64,000 bases of DNA from NCBI GenBank assembly GCA_037045225.1, contig JBAOHZ010000009.1:3100001-3164000 (forward strand), in the 5' to 3' direction. Under the pieces are notes generated by a model. It was given only the letters and a program-made list of their open reading frames with translations, did no database searches and was not told the DNA's origin. The position numbers and the translations under genes are program-made. Origin of the DNA: Nitrospira sp. GTDB taxonomy: Bacteria; Nitrospirota; Nitrospiria; Nitrospirales; Nitrospiraceae. How positions within the stretch are numbered: the first letter of the stretch is position 1; every line of letters begins with the position of its first letter. Positions 26,459 through 35,248 of the stretch are shown here, piece by piece.

Positions 26459-26653
26459 ATGAGCACGAATGCTGAAACTGCCGTACTGACGGTGCTGGAG
26501 CGACAGGCTCCCCAGACATTCGAGCAACTGATGGCCCTGTCCGGTTTGAGCGTGTCACAGGTGTTGCTGGTCGTGGATCAGTTGAGTCGGGCAGGAGCGG
26601 TGGTGTTGAGGAAATCCGGACCGGACTATTCCGTCGCATTGGGAGGCAGGTGA
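26459..26653 (+). CDS. Small winged-helix protein between cynS and nirA
   Basis: 64 aa: ETAVLTVLERQAPQTFEQLMALSGLSVSQVLLVVDQLSRAGAVVLRKSGPDYSVAL reads as a complete winged helix-turn-helix with the recognition helix at SVSQVLLVVDQLSRAG and a short beta wing. ATG 26459 follows GGGAGGACATC. Its stop overlaps the nirA start, indicating co-transcription and coupling. It could control the operon or support NirA; no known name. Confidence 0.75.
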   Translation: MSTNAETAVLTVLERQAPQTFEQLMALSGLSVSQVLLVVDQLSRAGAVVLRKSGPDYSVALGGR

Positions 26654-28260
26654 TGAACAAGATCGAGGTAATTAAGTCGGAGCGAGACGGGCTGACGGTG
26701 CGCGACATGATCGCGCACTATGCGCAAGCGGGATGGGAGGCTATTCCGGAAGACGATATTCAACGGTTGAAGTGGTACGGGTTGTTTTTGCGAAATCCGA
26801 CGCCGGGCCACTTCATGTTGCGGGTACGCATGCCGGGCGGGCAAACCACGTCGGCACAACTCGACACGTTGGCCGATATCGCGCTGCAATACGGCAACGG
26901 GGTGGTCGATGTCACCACCAGGCAACAAGTCCAACTCCGGCATCTGACGATTGAGCATGTGCCGACGGTGTTCAGTAAGCTGGAGGAGGCGGGCCTGACG
27001 TCGATGCAAACGGGAATGGACACGGTACGGAACATCATGACCTGTCCCGTGGCAGGCCTGAATCCCAACGAACTGGTCGATGGGACGGACATCGTGCGTG
27101 CCATCAATCAAGAAATACTGGGGAATCCGGCCTATACGAATCTGCCGCGCAAGTGCAATATCGCGGTCACCGGTTGCCCGGACAATTGCCTCCATACGGA
27201 AACCCAAGACATCGCGCTGGTCCCGGCCTATCACGATCTGGGACATGATAAGTGTTACGGGTACAACGTGCTGGTCGGGGGTAAGTTGGGATCAGGCGGC
27301 TATCGGATTGCCGGTTCGTTGGACATGTTCGTGAATCCGGCGGAAGCCCTCGAGGTGTGCCGGGCCTTGCTGCACATTTATCGTGACCATGGTCCGCGTG
27401 AGAATCGCACCCAAGCGCGTCTCGCCTTTCTCGTGGAGGCCTGGGGTGAAGCGCGAGTACGGCAGGAAGTCGAACGGCTGGTCGGAAGAACGCTCTCCAC
27501 GGCAGGGGTGGATGCGAGGGGGGCGGTGGAGCGCGACCACATCGGCATCTTCCGTCAAAAACAACGGGGCATGAACTATGTCGGGCTGAAGGTGTTGGTC
27601 GGTCGGGTGAAGGCGGCTGATCTCCGGAACATGGCCGCCTTGGCGACTCGGTATGGCAACGGAGAGGTCCGTCTCTCGCCGGCGCAAGCCTTCGTGATCC
27701 CCCATATCAGCGACCGGTTGGTGGGTGAAGTGGCGGAGGAGCCTCTAGTGAAGCAATTCGCCTACAACCCGTCCGCTCTCTACAAGGGACTAGTGAGTTG
27801 CGTGGGGAGCGACTACTGCAATCTAGCCGTCATTGAAACCAAAACTCGGGCTGTCGAAACGGCGCGGGTGTTGGAACGCAAGTTGGGCGACAATCTCAAG
27901 CCCATCACCTTGCATTGGTCCGGTTGTCCGGCCGGCTGCGGCAATCACCTCGTGGCGGACATCGGGCTTCTTGGAAAAAAGGCCAGAGTCGGCGGCAAGG
28001 TCGTGGATGCGGTGGATATTTTTGTCGGTGGCCGGTCGGGGCCTGATCCGAAGCCGGCGACGAAGATCATGGAGGATGTGCCTTGCGACAGGCTTCCTGC
28101 GGTGCTGGAGACCCTGATGCCCTACCATACGCGCGATAAAATGCATCGTGTGCGCGGCAAGGTGACGCCCAAAGCCGCGGGGGTTGCGAAGCCTGCGGGG
28201 TCGGGTAGCGAAGCGTCCGGGACTCTGTCCGGTCTCACGCCGCAACCGTTTTCAGCCTGA
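26653..28260 (+). CDS. nirA: Ferredoxin-dependent assimilatory nitrite reductase
   Basis: Six-electron reduction of nitrite to ammonium, using siroheme and a 4Fe-4S cluster. 535 aa in two homologous halves. The N-half has the ferredoxin-like domain (PGHFMLRVRMPGGQTTSAQL) and CNIAVTGCPDNC; the C-half has the cluster and siroheme cysteines in CVGSDYC and CPAGC. No NAD(P)H or flavin domain, so the donor is ferredoxin-like. The family also contains sulfite reductases; nirC and cynS as neighbours favour nitrite. Start ATG 26653 (GTG 26650 possible) with GGGAGG upstream. Confidence 0.93.
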   Translation: MNKIEVIKSERDGLTVRDMIAHYAQAGWEAIPEDDIQRLKWYGLFLRNPTPGHFMLRVRMPGGQTTSAQLDTLADIALQYGNGVVDVTTRQQVQLRHLTIEHVPTVFSKLEEAGLTSMQTGMDTVRNIMTCPVAGLNPNELVDGTDIVRAINQEILGNPAYTNLPRKCNIAVTGCPDNCLHTETQDIALVPAYHDLGHDKCYGYNVLVGGKLGSGGYRIAGSLDMFVNPAEALEVCRALLHIYRDHGPRENRTQARLAFLVEAWGEARVRQEVERLVGRTLSTAGVDARGAVERDHIGIFRQKQRGMNYVGLKVLVGRVKAADLRNMAALATRYGNGEVRLSPAQAFVIPHISDRLVGEVAEEPLVKQFAYNPSALYKGLVSCVGSDYCNLAVIETKTRAVETARVLERKLGDNLKPITLHWSGCPAGCGNHLVADIGLLGKKARVGGKVVDAVDIFVGGRSGPDPKPATKIMEDVPCDRLPAVLETLMPYHTRDKMHRVRGKVTPKAAGVAKPAGSGSEASGTLSGLTPQPFSA

Positions 28261-28270
28261 TCTTTGAAAC

Positions 28271-28309
28271 TTGAGCCGATACCGTACTTGAGCTATTCTC
28301 TTGGCTCAA
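28271..28309 (+). other. Inverted repeat between nirA and the CBS gene
   Basis: TTGAGCC (28271-28277) and GGCTCAA (28303-28309) enclose 25 bases. The 3' arm ends five bases before AAGGAGG-type ribosome-binding sequence of the next gene. It may be a weak hairpin or operator. Confidence 0.35.
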
Positions 28310-28321
28310 CAAGGAGGCAGC

Positions 28322-29098
28322 ATGGCCAAGAGAGTGAAATCGAGCCAGGAACCGGCGGATCTACTCAGCCGGCATATTGAAGAGATTCGGGAGACGTTGG
28401 GAGCGTTCCAGCCGTTTTTGTCGCGACGGAAGGGGAATGCATCACTGGAAGGGTTTGACGAGCAGGCCGAGGAGATCCTGAGCGAAGCGTTCGGGGGGGC
28501 CTCGGAGGAACTGGAGGCGTATCAGTACGCCAAGCTCGGAGAGGCCGCGATCCTGCCGGAGGAGGCGCAGGAAGCGGGAACGCACAACCTCGATCGCGAA
28601 AGCCTGCATCAGCGGAAACAGGTGCTGGAGAGTTGCCTCGCGCAGCTTGAACTCAAGAAGAGCGCCCGGGTAGGCCGTGATTGGCGGCGCACGCTTGGAG
28701 AACGGATCGATGGGCGCACGGTGGGGGAGTTCATGTCGTCGGAGGTTCGAAGCGTGCACAAAGGCGCCTCGATCAAGGAGGCCGGCCGGCTGCTGCAGAA
28801 ATGGCGCATCGGATCACTGCTGGTCGACGACGGGTCCAGGTACATCGGCATCATTACCGATACGGATCTGAGCCGGAAGGCGGTGGCCAAGGGGTTGGAT
28901 CCGAACACGACGACCGTCATGTCTTGCATGAGCAAGGCGGTGGTCACGATCGAAGACAGCGAACCCGTGAAGGAAGCCTTGCGGCTGATGAAGAAAGATG
29001 GCATTCGGCACCTGCCGGTTACGGAAGACGGGACGATCATCGGAGTGCTGTCGGTAGGCGATCTGCTACGGGCGTACCAGAAAATGCTCGAGTTGTAG
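28322..29098 (+). CDS. CBS-domain pair protein
   Basis: 258 aa. Residues 1-130 are helical and unrecognised, rich in Glu/Gln. The C-terminal half holds two CBS repeats: TVGEFMSSEVRSVHKGASIKEAGRLLQKWRIGSLLV...YIGIITDTDLSRKAV and TTVMSCMSKAVVTIEDSEPVKEALRLMKKDGIRHLPV...IIGVLSVGDLLR. CBS pairs bind adenine nucleotides and sense energy state. AAGGAGG lies before ATG 28322. Being 61 bases after nirA it may belong to that operon; its target is unknown. Confidence 0.85.
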   Translation: MAKRVKSSQEPADLLSRHIEEIRETLGAFQPFLSRRKGNASLEGFDEQAEEILSEAFGGASEELEAYQYAKLGEAAILPEEAQEAGTHNLDRESLHQRKQVLESCLAQLELKKSARVGRDWRRTLGERIDGRTVGEFMSSEVRSVHKGASIKEAGRLLQKWRIGSLLVDDGSRYIGIITDTDLSRKAVAKGLDPNTTTVMSCMSKAVVTIEDSEPVKEALRLMKKDGIRHLPVTEDGTIIGVLSVGDLLRAYQKMLEL

Positions 29099-29427
29099 CC
29101 GTCTCCTGGAGGTCGTCATCCGTTGCATGGCGGTCACGCGGAGGCTCACCGTACTGTAAGGGTACGTGTCGCCTCTGCGTCCGCCGCGATCTCGCCGCCG
29201 GCGGCGACACAAAGCCTTCTGCATGGCCCTCCTGCCGTCACTCACTCATCTGCAGGCTGGTAACGGACGCGCAACACGTCTGCTGATCTCGGTCGGCCCT
29301 GTGACAGTCACAGGCCTGCCGTACTTTCACTACCTCGAAGCCTTGCCGTTGGAATTACTCCTCCTCGAAGGTTACTCAAGCGAGTGCCGTTCCGGGGGGC
29401 GTGAGCGGATTGATTGAGGGAGGCAAG
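29099..29427. other. Intergenic region with palindromes before the GH-like gene
   Basis: No gene seen. Two structures stand out: a long imperfect hairpin at 29129-29185 (arms of about 25 bases around TGTAAGG) and a near-perfect palindrome at 29295-29316 (TGTGAC-A-GTCACA flanked by GGCC). The second could be an operator or terminator. GAGGGAGG precedes the next ATG. Confidence 0.5.
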
Positions 29428-30597
29428 ATGAACGATGGCGGGCAGCAAGCCAGGAAGTGCCGTTCCGGAATCGGAACGATTGTTCGACGGCATGGCGCCG
29501 CCATGAGCCTTGCGGTTGCGCTGTTCGGCGTCATGGCGAGTACGGGCGGATGGTCAGAATCGAGTGGTGCCGCAGATGTGTCGGTTTCCAGCGCAGTCAA
29601 ATGGCATCCCGGCCATTATTATGCGCCGATGAGTTTCATGCGCAAGAACCCCAAAATCATGGCGCTCGTCTACAGTGAGCTGAGGGCGACACCTGCCTTG
29701 CGCGGGCTGCAGGTGCGTTATGGCTGGCCTGAACTGGAACCTGAGGAAGGCCGATATGACTTTACGGCGATCGAGCAGGTGCTGGCAGAATTGGTGCCGC
29801 AGAAGAAGCAGCTGGTTGTGCTGCTGGAACTGAAATCCTTTACCCCCCACATTTTGCCGGTGCCATCATACATGGCGACAGCGCCATACGAGGGGGGCGC
29901 GTTCCCGTTCGGCAGTTATGGCAAGGATGTGCCGCGCGGCAACAATCTGAAGCTCTGGAATTCGGGGGTTCATGATCGCCTGGTGGCACTCATCCGTGAG
30001 TTGGGGAAGCGTTTCAACGGCCATGCACAGTTCGAAGGCATCGGCCTGTCGGAATCCGCCATGGGCGAACCGCTCGTGGCGGTGTCCAGCCAGGAGGTCG
30101 TGAGGTTTTACGACAATCTGCTCAGTGTGCAGCGGCAGATGCGTGCAGCATTCCCGAACACGATGACCTACCAATTTGTGAACTACCCGCGAAATATTCT
30201 GCCCTCGTTCGTCGGCCAGATGCGGACGATCGGGACGGGATTGGGCGGACCGGATGTGTTCATTGACGACCCTGGTTTGAACTTCGATTATCCGCATAAG
30301 CCCAAAGGGGTCTATCATTTGTATGCGCCGCTGTCGGGAATCGTACCGCTGACGCCGTCGGTGATGCAGTCGAATTACGACAATACACGGCACGATGGAC
30401 AAGGGCGCGTGCCCACGATTCCCGAGTTGCTGGCATTTGCGCGAGACCAGTTGAGAGCCAACTACATCTTCTGGACACGTGCTCCGAAGCACTATCCCAA
30501 GGTCCTGGAGCTGATGAATGGATTGCCTGCGGCCGGCGGCCCGGCCCGTGGGCTTGATTCGACCTGCCCGAAGGCCTACGCATCGTGCATGGAGTAG
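29428..30597 (+). CDS. Secreted glycoside-hydrolase-like (beta/alpha)8 protein
   Basis: 389 aa. Long basic N-terminal region and hydrophobic stretch (AAMSLAVALFGVMASTGGW) suggest a signal peptide or anchor. The body resembles clan GH-A barrels: LRGLQVRYGWPELEPEEGRYDFTAIEQVL, KQLVVLLELKSF, FEGIGLSESAMGEP and TYQFVNYPRNI. The pattern 'W-P-x-L-E-P-E-x-G-x-Y-D-F' is typical of GH42/GH5-like families. A catalytic Glu may be that in SESAMGEP. Substrate unknown. It stands alone with a convergent neighbour. Confidence 0.6.
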   Translation: MNDGGQQARKCRSGIGTIVRRHGAAMSLAVALFGVMASTGGWSESSGAADVSVSSAVKWHPGHYYAPMSFMRKNPKIMALVYSELRATPALRGLQVRYGWPELEPEEGRYDFTAIEQVLAELVPQKKQLVVLLELKSFTPHILPVPSYMATAPYEGGAFPFGSYGKDVPRGNNLKLWNSGVHDRLVALIRELGKRFNGHAQFEGIGLSESAMGEPLVAVSSQEVVRFYDNLLSVQRQMRAAFPNTMTYQFVNYPRNILPSFVGQMRTIGTGLGGPDVFIDDPGLNFDYPHKPKGVYHLYAPLSGIVPLTPSVMQSNYDNTRHDGQGRVPTIPELLAFARDQLRANYIFWTRAPKHYPKVLELMNGLPAAGGPARGLDSTCPKAYASCME

Positions 30598-30770
30598 GCG
30601 GTGGCGGGTGCACCCTTGTGAGGGCTCGTCAGGCGCCGGGAGAGAGAGCCAGGGACGGTTCGATCCGGTGGTCGGACAGGGAACCATCGCCTGTGCCCTT
30701 CAAGTGCCCGCCCGCCGTGGTGCCCTGCGCGGCGGCGAACCATCGGTTCGACCTGCAGGTTTCAAGGGAA

Positions 30771-31844
30771 TCATCCTGCGGCCAAGGCCGGATAGTCGCT
30801 GTAGCCGTCAGGCCCGCCTCCGTAGAGTCGATCGTAGTTGACCTGATTGAGCAGGGCCTGTTTCGCGAAGCGCTCGACGAGGTCCGGGTTGGCAATGTAC
30901 GGACGACCGTACACGATGGCATCGGCTGCTCCGCCCGCCACCGTCGATTCGCCGCTCTCGCGTGTGTAACTCCCGTTGCTCATCAATGCACCCTGGAAAT
31001 GCCGACGGGCGATTGCCAGAATCGCCTGCTCTTGCGGCAAGGTGTGGTTCTCATGCCGCATTTCCAGGAACGCGATCCGTCGCTGGTTCAATTCCTGTGC
31101 GACATAGGTCACCAGCGCTTCGGGCTGGCTGTCGGCCATATCATTAAACGGGACTAGGGGCGAGATCCGCACCGCCACCCTCCCGGCGCCCCAGACGCTG
31201 ATGGCGGCATCGGTGACTTCGAGTAGAAACCGGGCACGCTTCGAAATAGAACCCCCATAAGCATCCGTACGTTCATTCACGCCGTCGCGGAGAAAGTTGT
31301 CGATCAAATAACCGTGAGCGCCGTGGAGTTGCACCCCGTCGAAACCGGCTAATTGCGCGTTCTTCGCGGCGAGCCGGAACATGTCCACATAGCGAGGGAT
31401 CTCCTCCGTGCGGAGCGGGCGGGGGACTTCGTAGGGTTTGGCGCCCTCCAGGGTATGGGTTACCTCATTGCGAATCGCTTTCGCGCTGCTGGAGACCGGT
31501 TGCTCACCTTCGTTCAGCAGCGAGTGCGCGGCACGTCCGGGGTGCCAGATCTGCATCACGATCCTGCCGCCCTTGGCATGCACGGCGTCCGTCACACGTT
31601 TCCAGCCGGCTACGTGTGCGGGGCTGTAAATGCCGCCTTCACCGATAAAGGCGCAGGCATGGGCATCGACCATGGTGCATTCCGTCATGATGAGGCCGCT
31701 TGAGGCTCGTTGGGAGTAGTAGTCCACCATCATGTCGTTGGGAATGTGCGTGGTCCCGGCCCTTGCTCGCGTGAGAGGTGACATGACGATACGGTTGGGT
31801 AAGCGGATGTCTCCGGCCTGTAGCGGAGTCAACAATGTGGTCAT
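30771..31844 (-). CDS. Alkene reductase of the Old Yellow Enzyme family (NemA-like)
   Basis: FMN-dependent NAD(P)H reductase of activated alkenes, nitro compounds or N-ethylmaleimide. 357 aa. Key blocks: PLTRARAG at the N-terminus, MQIWHPGRAAH, FDGVQLHGAHGYLIDNFLRDGVNERTDAYGGS (active-site His/Tyr region) and the phosphate-binding VAGGAADAIVYGRPYIANPDLVERF. A typical stand-alone gene; ends 170 bases from the convergent GH-like gene. No regulator is adjacent. Confidence 0.93.
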   Translation of the reverse strand: MTTLLTPLQAGDIRLPNRIVMSPLTRARAGTTHIPNDMMVDYYSQRASSGLIMTECTMVDAHACAFIGEGGIYSPAHVAGWKRVTDAVHAKGGRIVMQIWHPGRAAHSLLNEGEQPVSSSAKAIRNEVTHTLEGAKPYEVPRPLRTEEIPRYVDMFRLAAKNAQLAGFDGVQLHGAHGYLIDNFLRDGVNERTDAYGGSISKRARFLLEVTDAAISVWGAGRVAVRISPLVPFNDMADSQPEALVTYVAQELNQRRIAFLEMRHENHTLPQEQAILAIARRHFQGALMSNGSYTRESGESTVAGGAADAIVYGRPYIANPDLVERFAKQALLNQVNYDRLYGGGPDGYSDYPALAAG

Positions 31845-32181
31845 CGGTGTTCCTTTGGCGTAAGAGATAGCTTGTGGATGAGAGAACTTATAAGCGAGAT
31901 GGTGGGGGAGTCAAGGTCGCAGATTGACCTGCATGGGGCGACGCCGGGTGGAGTTATCGTTCATCCGCTTCCCCTCCTGTGTACAGCGGCGGTCTTCGAA
32001 CATTTCCTCGCAGCCATGATCAATTTTCGCGTTCCATCTCACTCAGCGGCCCCTCGATGGATTCCTGCTCATCCGGCGACGTCCGCTCTGAGCCAGAGTT
32101 CCACGCTACGAAATTTAGAATGTCCCTGTTGCTTGGCCCCTGGTCTACGTCGGGAGAATGTTCCCAGGAAGGGATGCGTCG
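31845..32181. other. Intergenic region between the OYE gene and the START gene
   Basis: 337 bases on which I see no convincing gene. It should contain the minus-strand promoter of the OYE-family gene, but I could not identify clear hexamers. Confidence 0.5.
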
Positions 32182-32832
32182 CTAGCGGTGGTAGTTCGGG
32201 TCCACCGCTCGCCGTTTGACCGCTTGCAGTAACGCAGGGACGCTGTCGATATTGGCTCGGTTGGCAAGCCATTTCGGTAGCATGCCGCCTGGGTCGGTGT
32301 GGAGGCGGTAGGTCAGCCTGGTGCCCGCCCCTCCATCTACACGTTCAAGTACATAGGCACCTGTGCAGATCTCGATCCGCACCACTCCGTCGCGCGCTGC
32401 CGGGCCCTGCTCGTTCGCCGTTTCCCACCGGAGTTCGTACCGTCCCTGCAGTGGATCGTCCTCACGCTGCTGCCGTAACGTGTAGTCGCGGTCGCTCACC
32501 AACGGCGGGGCAATGCGTTGGTAGAGATACCAGATTGAGGGACTGTCCCGTGCGATGGTCCGGACTTCGACGATGTAGGGCATGAATTCCACAAATCGGT
32601 CCGAGTCGAGCAGGACCGCAAACACCCGCTCGGGTGCCGCCGCGATCTCCGTTGTCGCGCGCACTTCCCTCACCGGCGAGTCGGTCGAGGAACGGGCATA
32701 CACGGCGATGCCGTCGTGGTCGGTGACAAATTCCCATCCCGTGTCATCTGGTGCTGATCCCGCACAGATCAGCGCAGGCAGAGCAAGACTCATCACGACG
32801 GCGAGAAGTGTTGTCAGTAGACCATTCACCAT
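32182..32832 (-). CDS. START-domain lipid-binding protein, exported
   Basis: 216 aa. Signal peptide of about 25 residues (LLTTLLAVVMSLALPALICAG) followed by a single START/SRPBCC fold: WEFVTDHDGIAVYARSSTDSPVREVRATTEI, VFAVLLDSDRFVEFMPYIVEVRTI, PPLVSDRDYTLRQ and a C-terminal helix LPKWLANRANIDSVPALLQAVKRR. The fold binds hydrophobic ligands; the ligand is unknown. Similar single-domain exported proteins are common in Proteobacteria. Confidence 0.85.
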   Translation of the reverse strand: MVNGLLTTLLAVVMSLALPALICAGSAPDDTGWEFVTDHDGIAVYARSSTDSPVREVRATTEIAAAPERVFAVLLDSDRFVEFMPYIVEVRTIARDSPSIWYLYQRIAPPLVSDRDYTLRQQREDDPLQGRYELRWETANEQGPAARDGVVRIEICTGAYVLERVDGGAGTRLTYRLHTDPGGMLPKWLANRANIDSVPALLQAVKRRAVDPNYHR

Positions 32833-32921
32833 ATGTGTACTGCGCTTACTTGTCGTTCAGACGGACGCAGTGTGACGGGCACTGCGGGGTAGAACTTCAT
32901 TAATAAATAACCTGTCTCCAA

Positions 32922-34028
32922 TTATTCTCTACTGCCGTGTAGTTCAGCGACAGCTTGTTCGGCTGCGGCAATGGCTCCGGCCAGGTAGCCAGGTGCCGTT
33001 GTACTGGTTTCGCTGCCGGCAAGAAACATACGGCCTTTCCAGGCACCAGTCACCCAGGGCGCTTGTGCGGGTTCGGGGTGCCCGCTCGGTGAACGGTCGT
33101 CTGCTGTCGCTGTGAGAGGATCTGCGGCCCAGTCCTTGAGGAGTGTGGCGCGAGGCTGGCCGGCTTCCGGTCCAAAGAGTCGCGCCAGCTGTTTAATACA
33201 CGCACGAGTGAGCGCGTCTTCTCCTATGGCGGCTCGCTGATCCGCACCTACGCCAAGAAATCCAAAGAGGGCCGGCGTGCCCGAGGCGGTGGTGGCATCA
33301 TGTATTTCGATAAGCGGGCCGACCTGACTTTGAGCCGTTCCGGACAACCCGGCTTCGCGCCAAAAGGGATGTTGGTAGAGCGCGAAGAACTTTGCATGGG
33401 GCGCCATCCATGTGGCTGTGTCGCGCCAGCGAATGGCGGTGGCAGCGTCGATATCCGGCATAAAGGCAACCGATGAGGCGAGTAGGCGTGGGGGAAGCGC
33501 GAAGATCACGTGCTCCGCTACGACTTCGTGTTCAGCCCCGTCGCGGGCTATGATCGTTAAAAGAACATCGGAGTGGCTGAGTGTCGCATGGGTCACTCGC
33601 ATGCTGAGGTGTAAGGCTTCCGGGGGGAGCTTCTCAGAAAGGGCTGTAATTAACGCCCCGGTTCCGCCAGCCACACGCATTGATGGAGGGGCTTGCGGTA
33701 TTCCCTGATAGCGCTTCGGCTCCTCACGAGACGTCCTTTCAACGATCACCTCTCCTTCGCTCTGTTGGGGAAAGGTCGCAAGTCCCAGCTCCTCAACGAG
33801 AGCCGCCATGCCGCGCTGCATCTCCGGCCAGAACCATGAAGGGCCAAGGTCGAACCCGTCGTTCGAAGACTGGCCCTGGTCGTTGGCTGAGAGAATGCGA
33901 CCGCCAAGCCGTTCACGGGCCTCCAACAGTTGGAAGCTTATGCCAAGCGCATGAAGCCGCCGTGCGGCGTATAGGCCCGCAAGACCGCCTCCGACAATGG
34001 CAACCGTTGTTCGGATCGTGTGTTTCAT
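32922..34028 (-). CDS. Flavin monoamine oxidase family FAD-dependent oxidoreductase
   Basis: 368 aa with the N-terminal FAD Rossmann motif VAIVGGGLAGLYAARRL and the second flavin contact LLEARERLGGRILS. Near the C-terminus WVTGAWKGRMFLAGSETSTTAPGYLAGAIAAAEQAV is the usual FAD-binding end of amine oxidases. The substrate cannot be told from the sequence. It starts the minus-strand run that borders the accessory island. Confidence 0.88.
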   Translation of the reverse strand: MKHTIRTTVAIVGGGLAGLYAARRLHALGISFQLLEARERLGGRILSANDQGQSSNDGFDLGPSWFWPEMQRGMAALVEELGLATFPQQSEGEVIVERTSREEPKRYQGIPQAPPSMRVAGGTGALITALSEKLPPEALHLSMRVTHATLSHSDVLLTIIARDGAEHEVVAEHVIFALPPRLLASSVAFMPDIDAATAIRWRDTATWMAPHAKFFALYQHPFWREAGLSGTAQSQVGPLIEIHDATTASGTPALFGFLGVGADQRAAIGEDALTRACIKQLARLFGPEAGQPRATLLKDWAADPLTATADDRSPSGHPEPAQAPWVTGAWKGRMFLAGSETSTTAPGYLAGAIAAAEQAVAELHGSRE

Positions 34029-34201
34029 GATCTTCTCTTCATTCCTGCGGGGAGATTCGAATATCAGGAAGTGCGCTCACTCGCGGTATCAGATGCGTGA
34101 CAACGTCTTTGTGAAGGCGGAGGCGAAATGGGCTCAGGCTACGTTCCTAGATGAAGCGTGTCAATGGCGAAGGGCGTAAAATCCAGAAAGTGCAAGCGGG
34201 A

Positions 34202-34286
34202 GGCTATCGAATGCCACGTACCAGGTGAGTGGTGAATTCATCACGCCGAGCAATCAGAAAAGATTCTCGCCTCCGTTGTTTCCACC
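34202..34286. repeat. Imperfect repeat, copy 1
   Basis: About 85 bases that match 35159-35242 at roughly three positions out of four, including TCGAATGCCA, GTGGTGA and GAGCA..AGAAAAGA blocks in the same order and orientation. It lies just beyond the 3' end of the minus-strand tpm remnant. Confidence 0.6.
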
Positions 34287-34290
34287 TCTC

Positions 34291-34640
34291 CTACTTAGTT
34301 AACCGCCAGATATGTTCCGTTGCCGGGTACTTGCCTTTGAGTCCGCCGGGGACTTCAAGAGGGGCCAACAGCTTGAGGGGGTAGTTGCCGCTGTAATGGC
34401 GGTGGAGGTCGTCTTCACTGAGTTCCGCCCCGGCGACCGCATAGCCGTGAGGCAAGAGCAAGCCGAGATCGAGCGACTTCCCGCAGAGCGGCACAAAGAT
34501 ACGACCGCCCGGAGGCACGTTCAGCGAAGGAAAGTGTGCGGTCAGCAGCGGGTTGACGGCTCGCTCGTGCCATCCTGTCTGGTTCGTCTGCCATCGGGTG
34601 AGCCAAACTTGCTTCCATGCGAATCCCTCGGTGGATGGAC
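34291..34640 (-). pseudogene. tpm: Remnant of a thiopurine S-methyltransferase gene
   Basis: The minus strand reads W-K-Q-V-W-L-T-R-W-Q-T-N-Q-T-G-W-H-E, then NPLL and GGRIFVPLCGKSLDLGLLLPHG, which is the TPMT N-terminus and SAM-binding motif. The frame then jumps to a stretch ending KGKYPATEHIWRLTK, which looks like the family's C-terminus. About 100 residues of the usual 215 are missing from the middle, with the frame kept. No ATG, GTG or TTG start was found in frame upstream of the W-K-Q segment. So the gene has an internal deletion and probably lost its start. Confidence 0.75.
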
Positions 34641-34702
34641 GGTCAGGCTGTTCCCCGCGCCATCCTAAAGGGCAGAGGCTGAGAGAGGCAAGGCAGCGGG
34701 GG

Positions 34703-35026
34703 CTAGAGGGATGCCCGGACAGAAGAAGATTTCGTCGTGCGCCGTTTTTTGACGGGCGTCAAAGGCTCGTCGAACAGGTCTTCAAACGAGAGCCCTTTGC
34801 GTTTCGTTTTGTAAAAAGCCCGGCTCTTGGCAATCTGGCTCCTGAGTCCGGGATCGCTCAGGACATCCAGGGTTTCTTTGAGGAGGGTATATTCATCGAC
34901 ATTCATCAAAATGGCAGCCAGACGGCCCTTCTTCGTGACGATGACTTTCTCCTCGCGTTCCTGCACTCCAGCCACGAGTTCTGGTAGTCGGGTCTTGACC
35001 TCTGACAACGACAATGTTTTTGCCAT
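34703..35026 (-). CDS. Phd/YefM-family antitoxin without a visible toxin
   Basis: 107 aa from ATG 35026 (MAKTLSLSEVKTRLPELVAGV). The N-terminal Phd/YefM fold is clear: SLSEVKTRLPELVAGVQEREEKVIVTKKGRLAAILMNVDEY. The C-terminal half is Lys/Arg/Ser-rich and would normally bind the toxin. No RelE/ParE/Doc-type partner is found on either side, so it is an orphan antitoxin or regulator in the island. Confidence 0.8.
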   Translation of the reverse strand: MAKTLSLSEVKTRLPELVAGVQEREEKVIVTKKGRLAAILMNVDEYTLLKETLDVLSDPGLRSQIAKSRAFYKTKRKGLSFEDLFDEPLTPVKKRRTTKSSSVRASL

Positions 35027-35158
35027 AGTTGACCTTGTGTATGAGCGAATAAAATTATGAACAGTTAAATACAGGACAGGCACGGTGTCGTCAAATGGAC
35101 AGGCCAGTGGCCGCTGTGCGACGTGAGCGGGGGAGGGTGAATGTCAGGCGTACGAGGC

Positions 35159-35242
35159 AGGTTGTCGAATGCCAGGCCGCTAAGTTAGTGGTGAGTTCCT
35201 CGTGCCGAGCAGTTAGAAAAGACTCCCGCCCTTTTGTTCCGC
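35159..35242. repeat. Imperfect repeat, copy 2
   Basis: Partner of the repeat at 34202-34286. It lies immediately beyond the 3' end of the minus-strand membrane-protein gene, the same position relative to a gene as copy 1. On the minus strand a dyad (GAGT...ACTC here, GAAT...ATTC in copy 1) shows a compensatory change, which hints at a conserved hairpin. Confidence 0.6.
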
Positions 35243-35248
35243 CCGAAG

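Noticed and set aside
31872..32219. Plus-strand frame between the OYE and START genes
   Set aside because: Product has no domain or signal, overlaps the START gene end, and lacks a ribosome-binding site.
34291..35240. Toxin partner for the Phd/YefM antitoxin
   Set aside because: The downstream sequence is the tpm remnant and the upstream sequence is a repeat; no RelE, ParE, Doc or PIN pattern was found.
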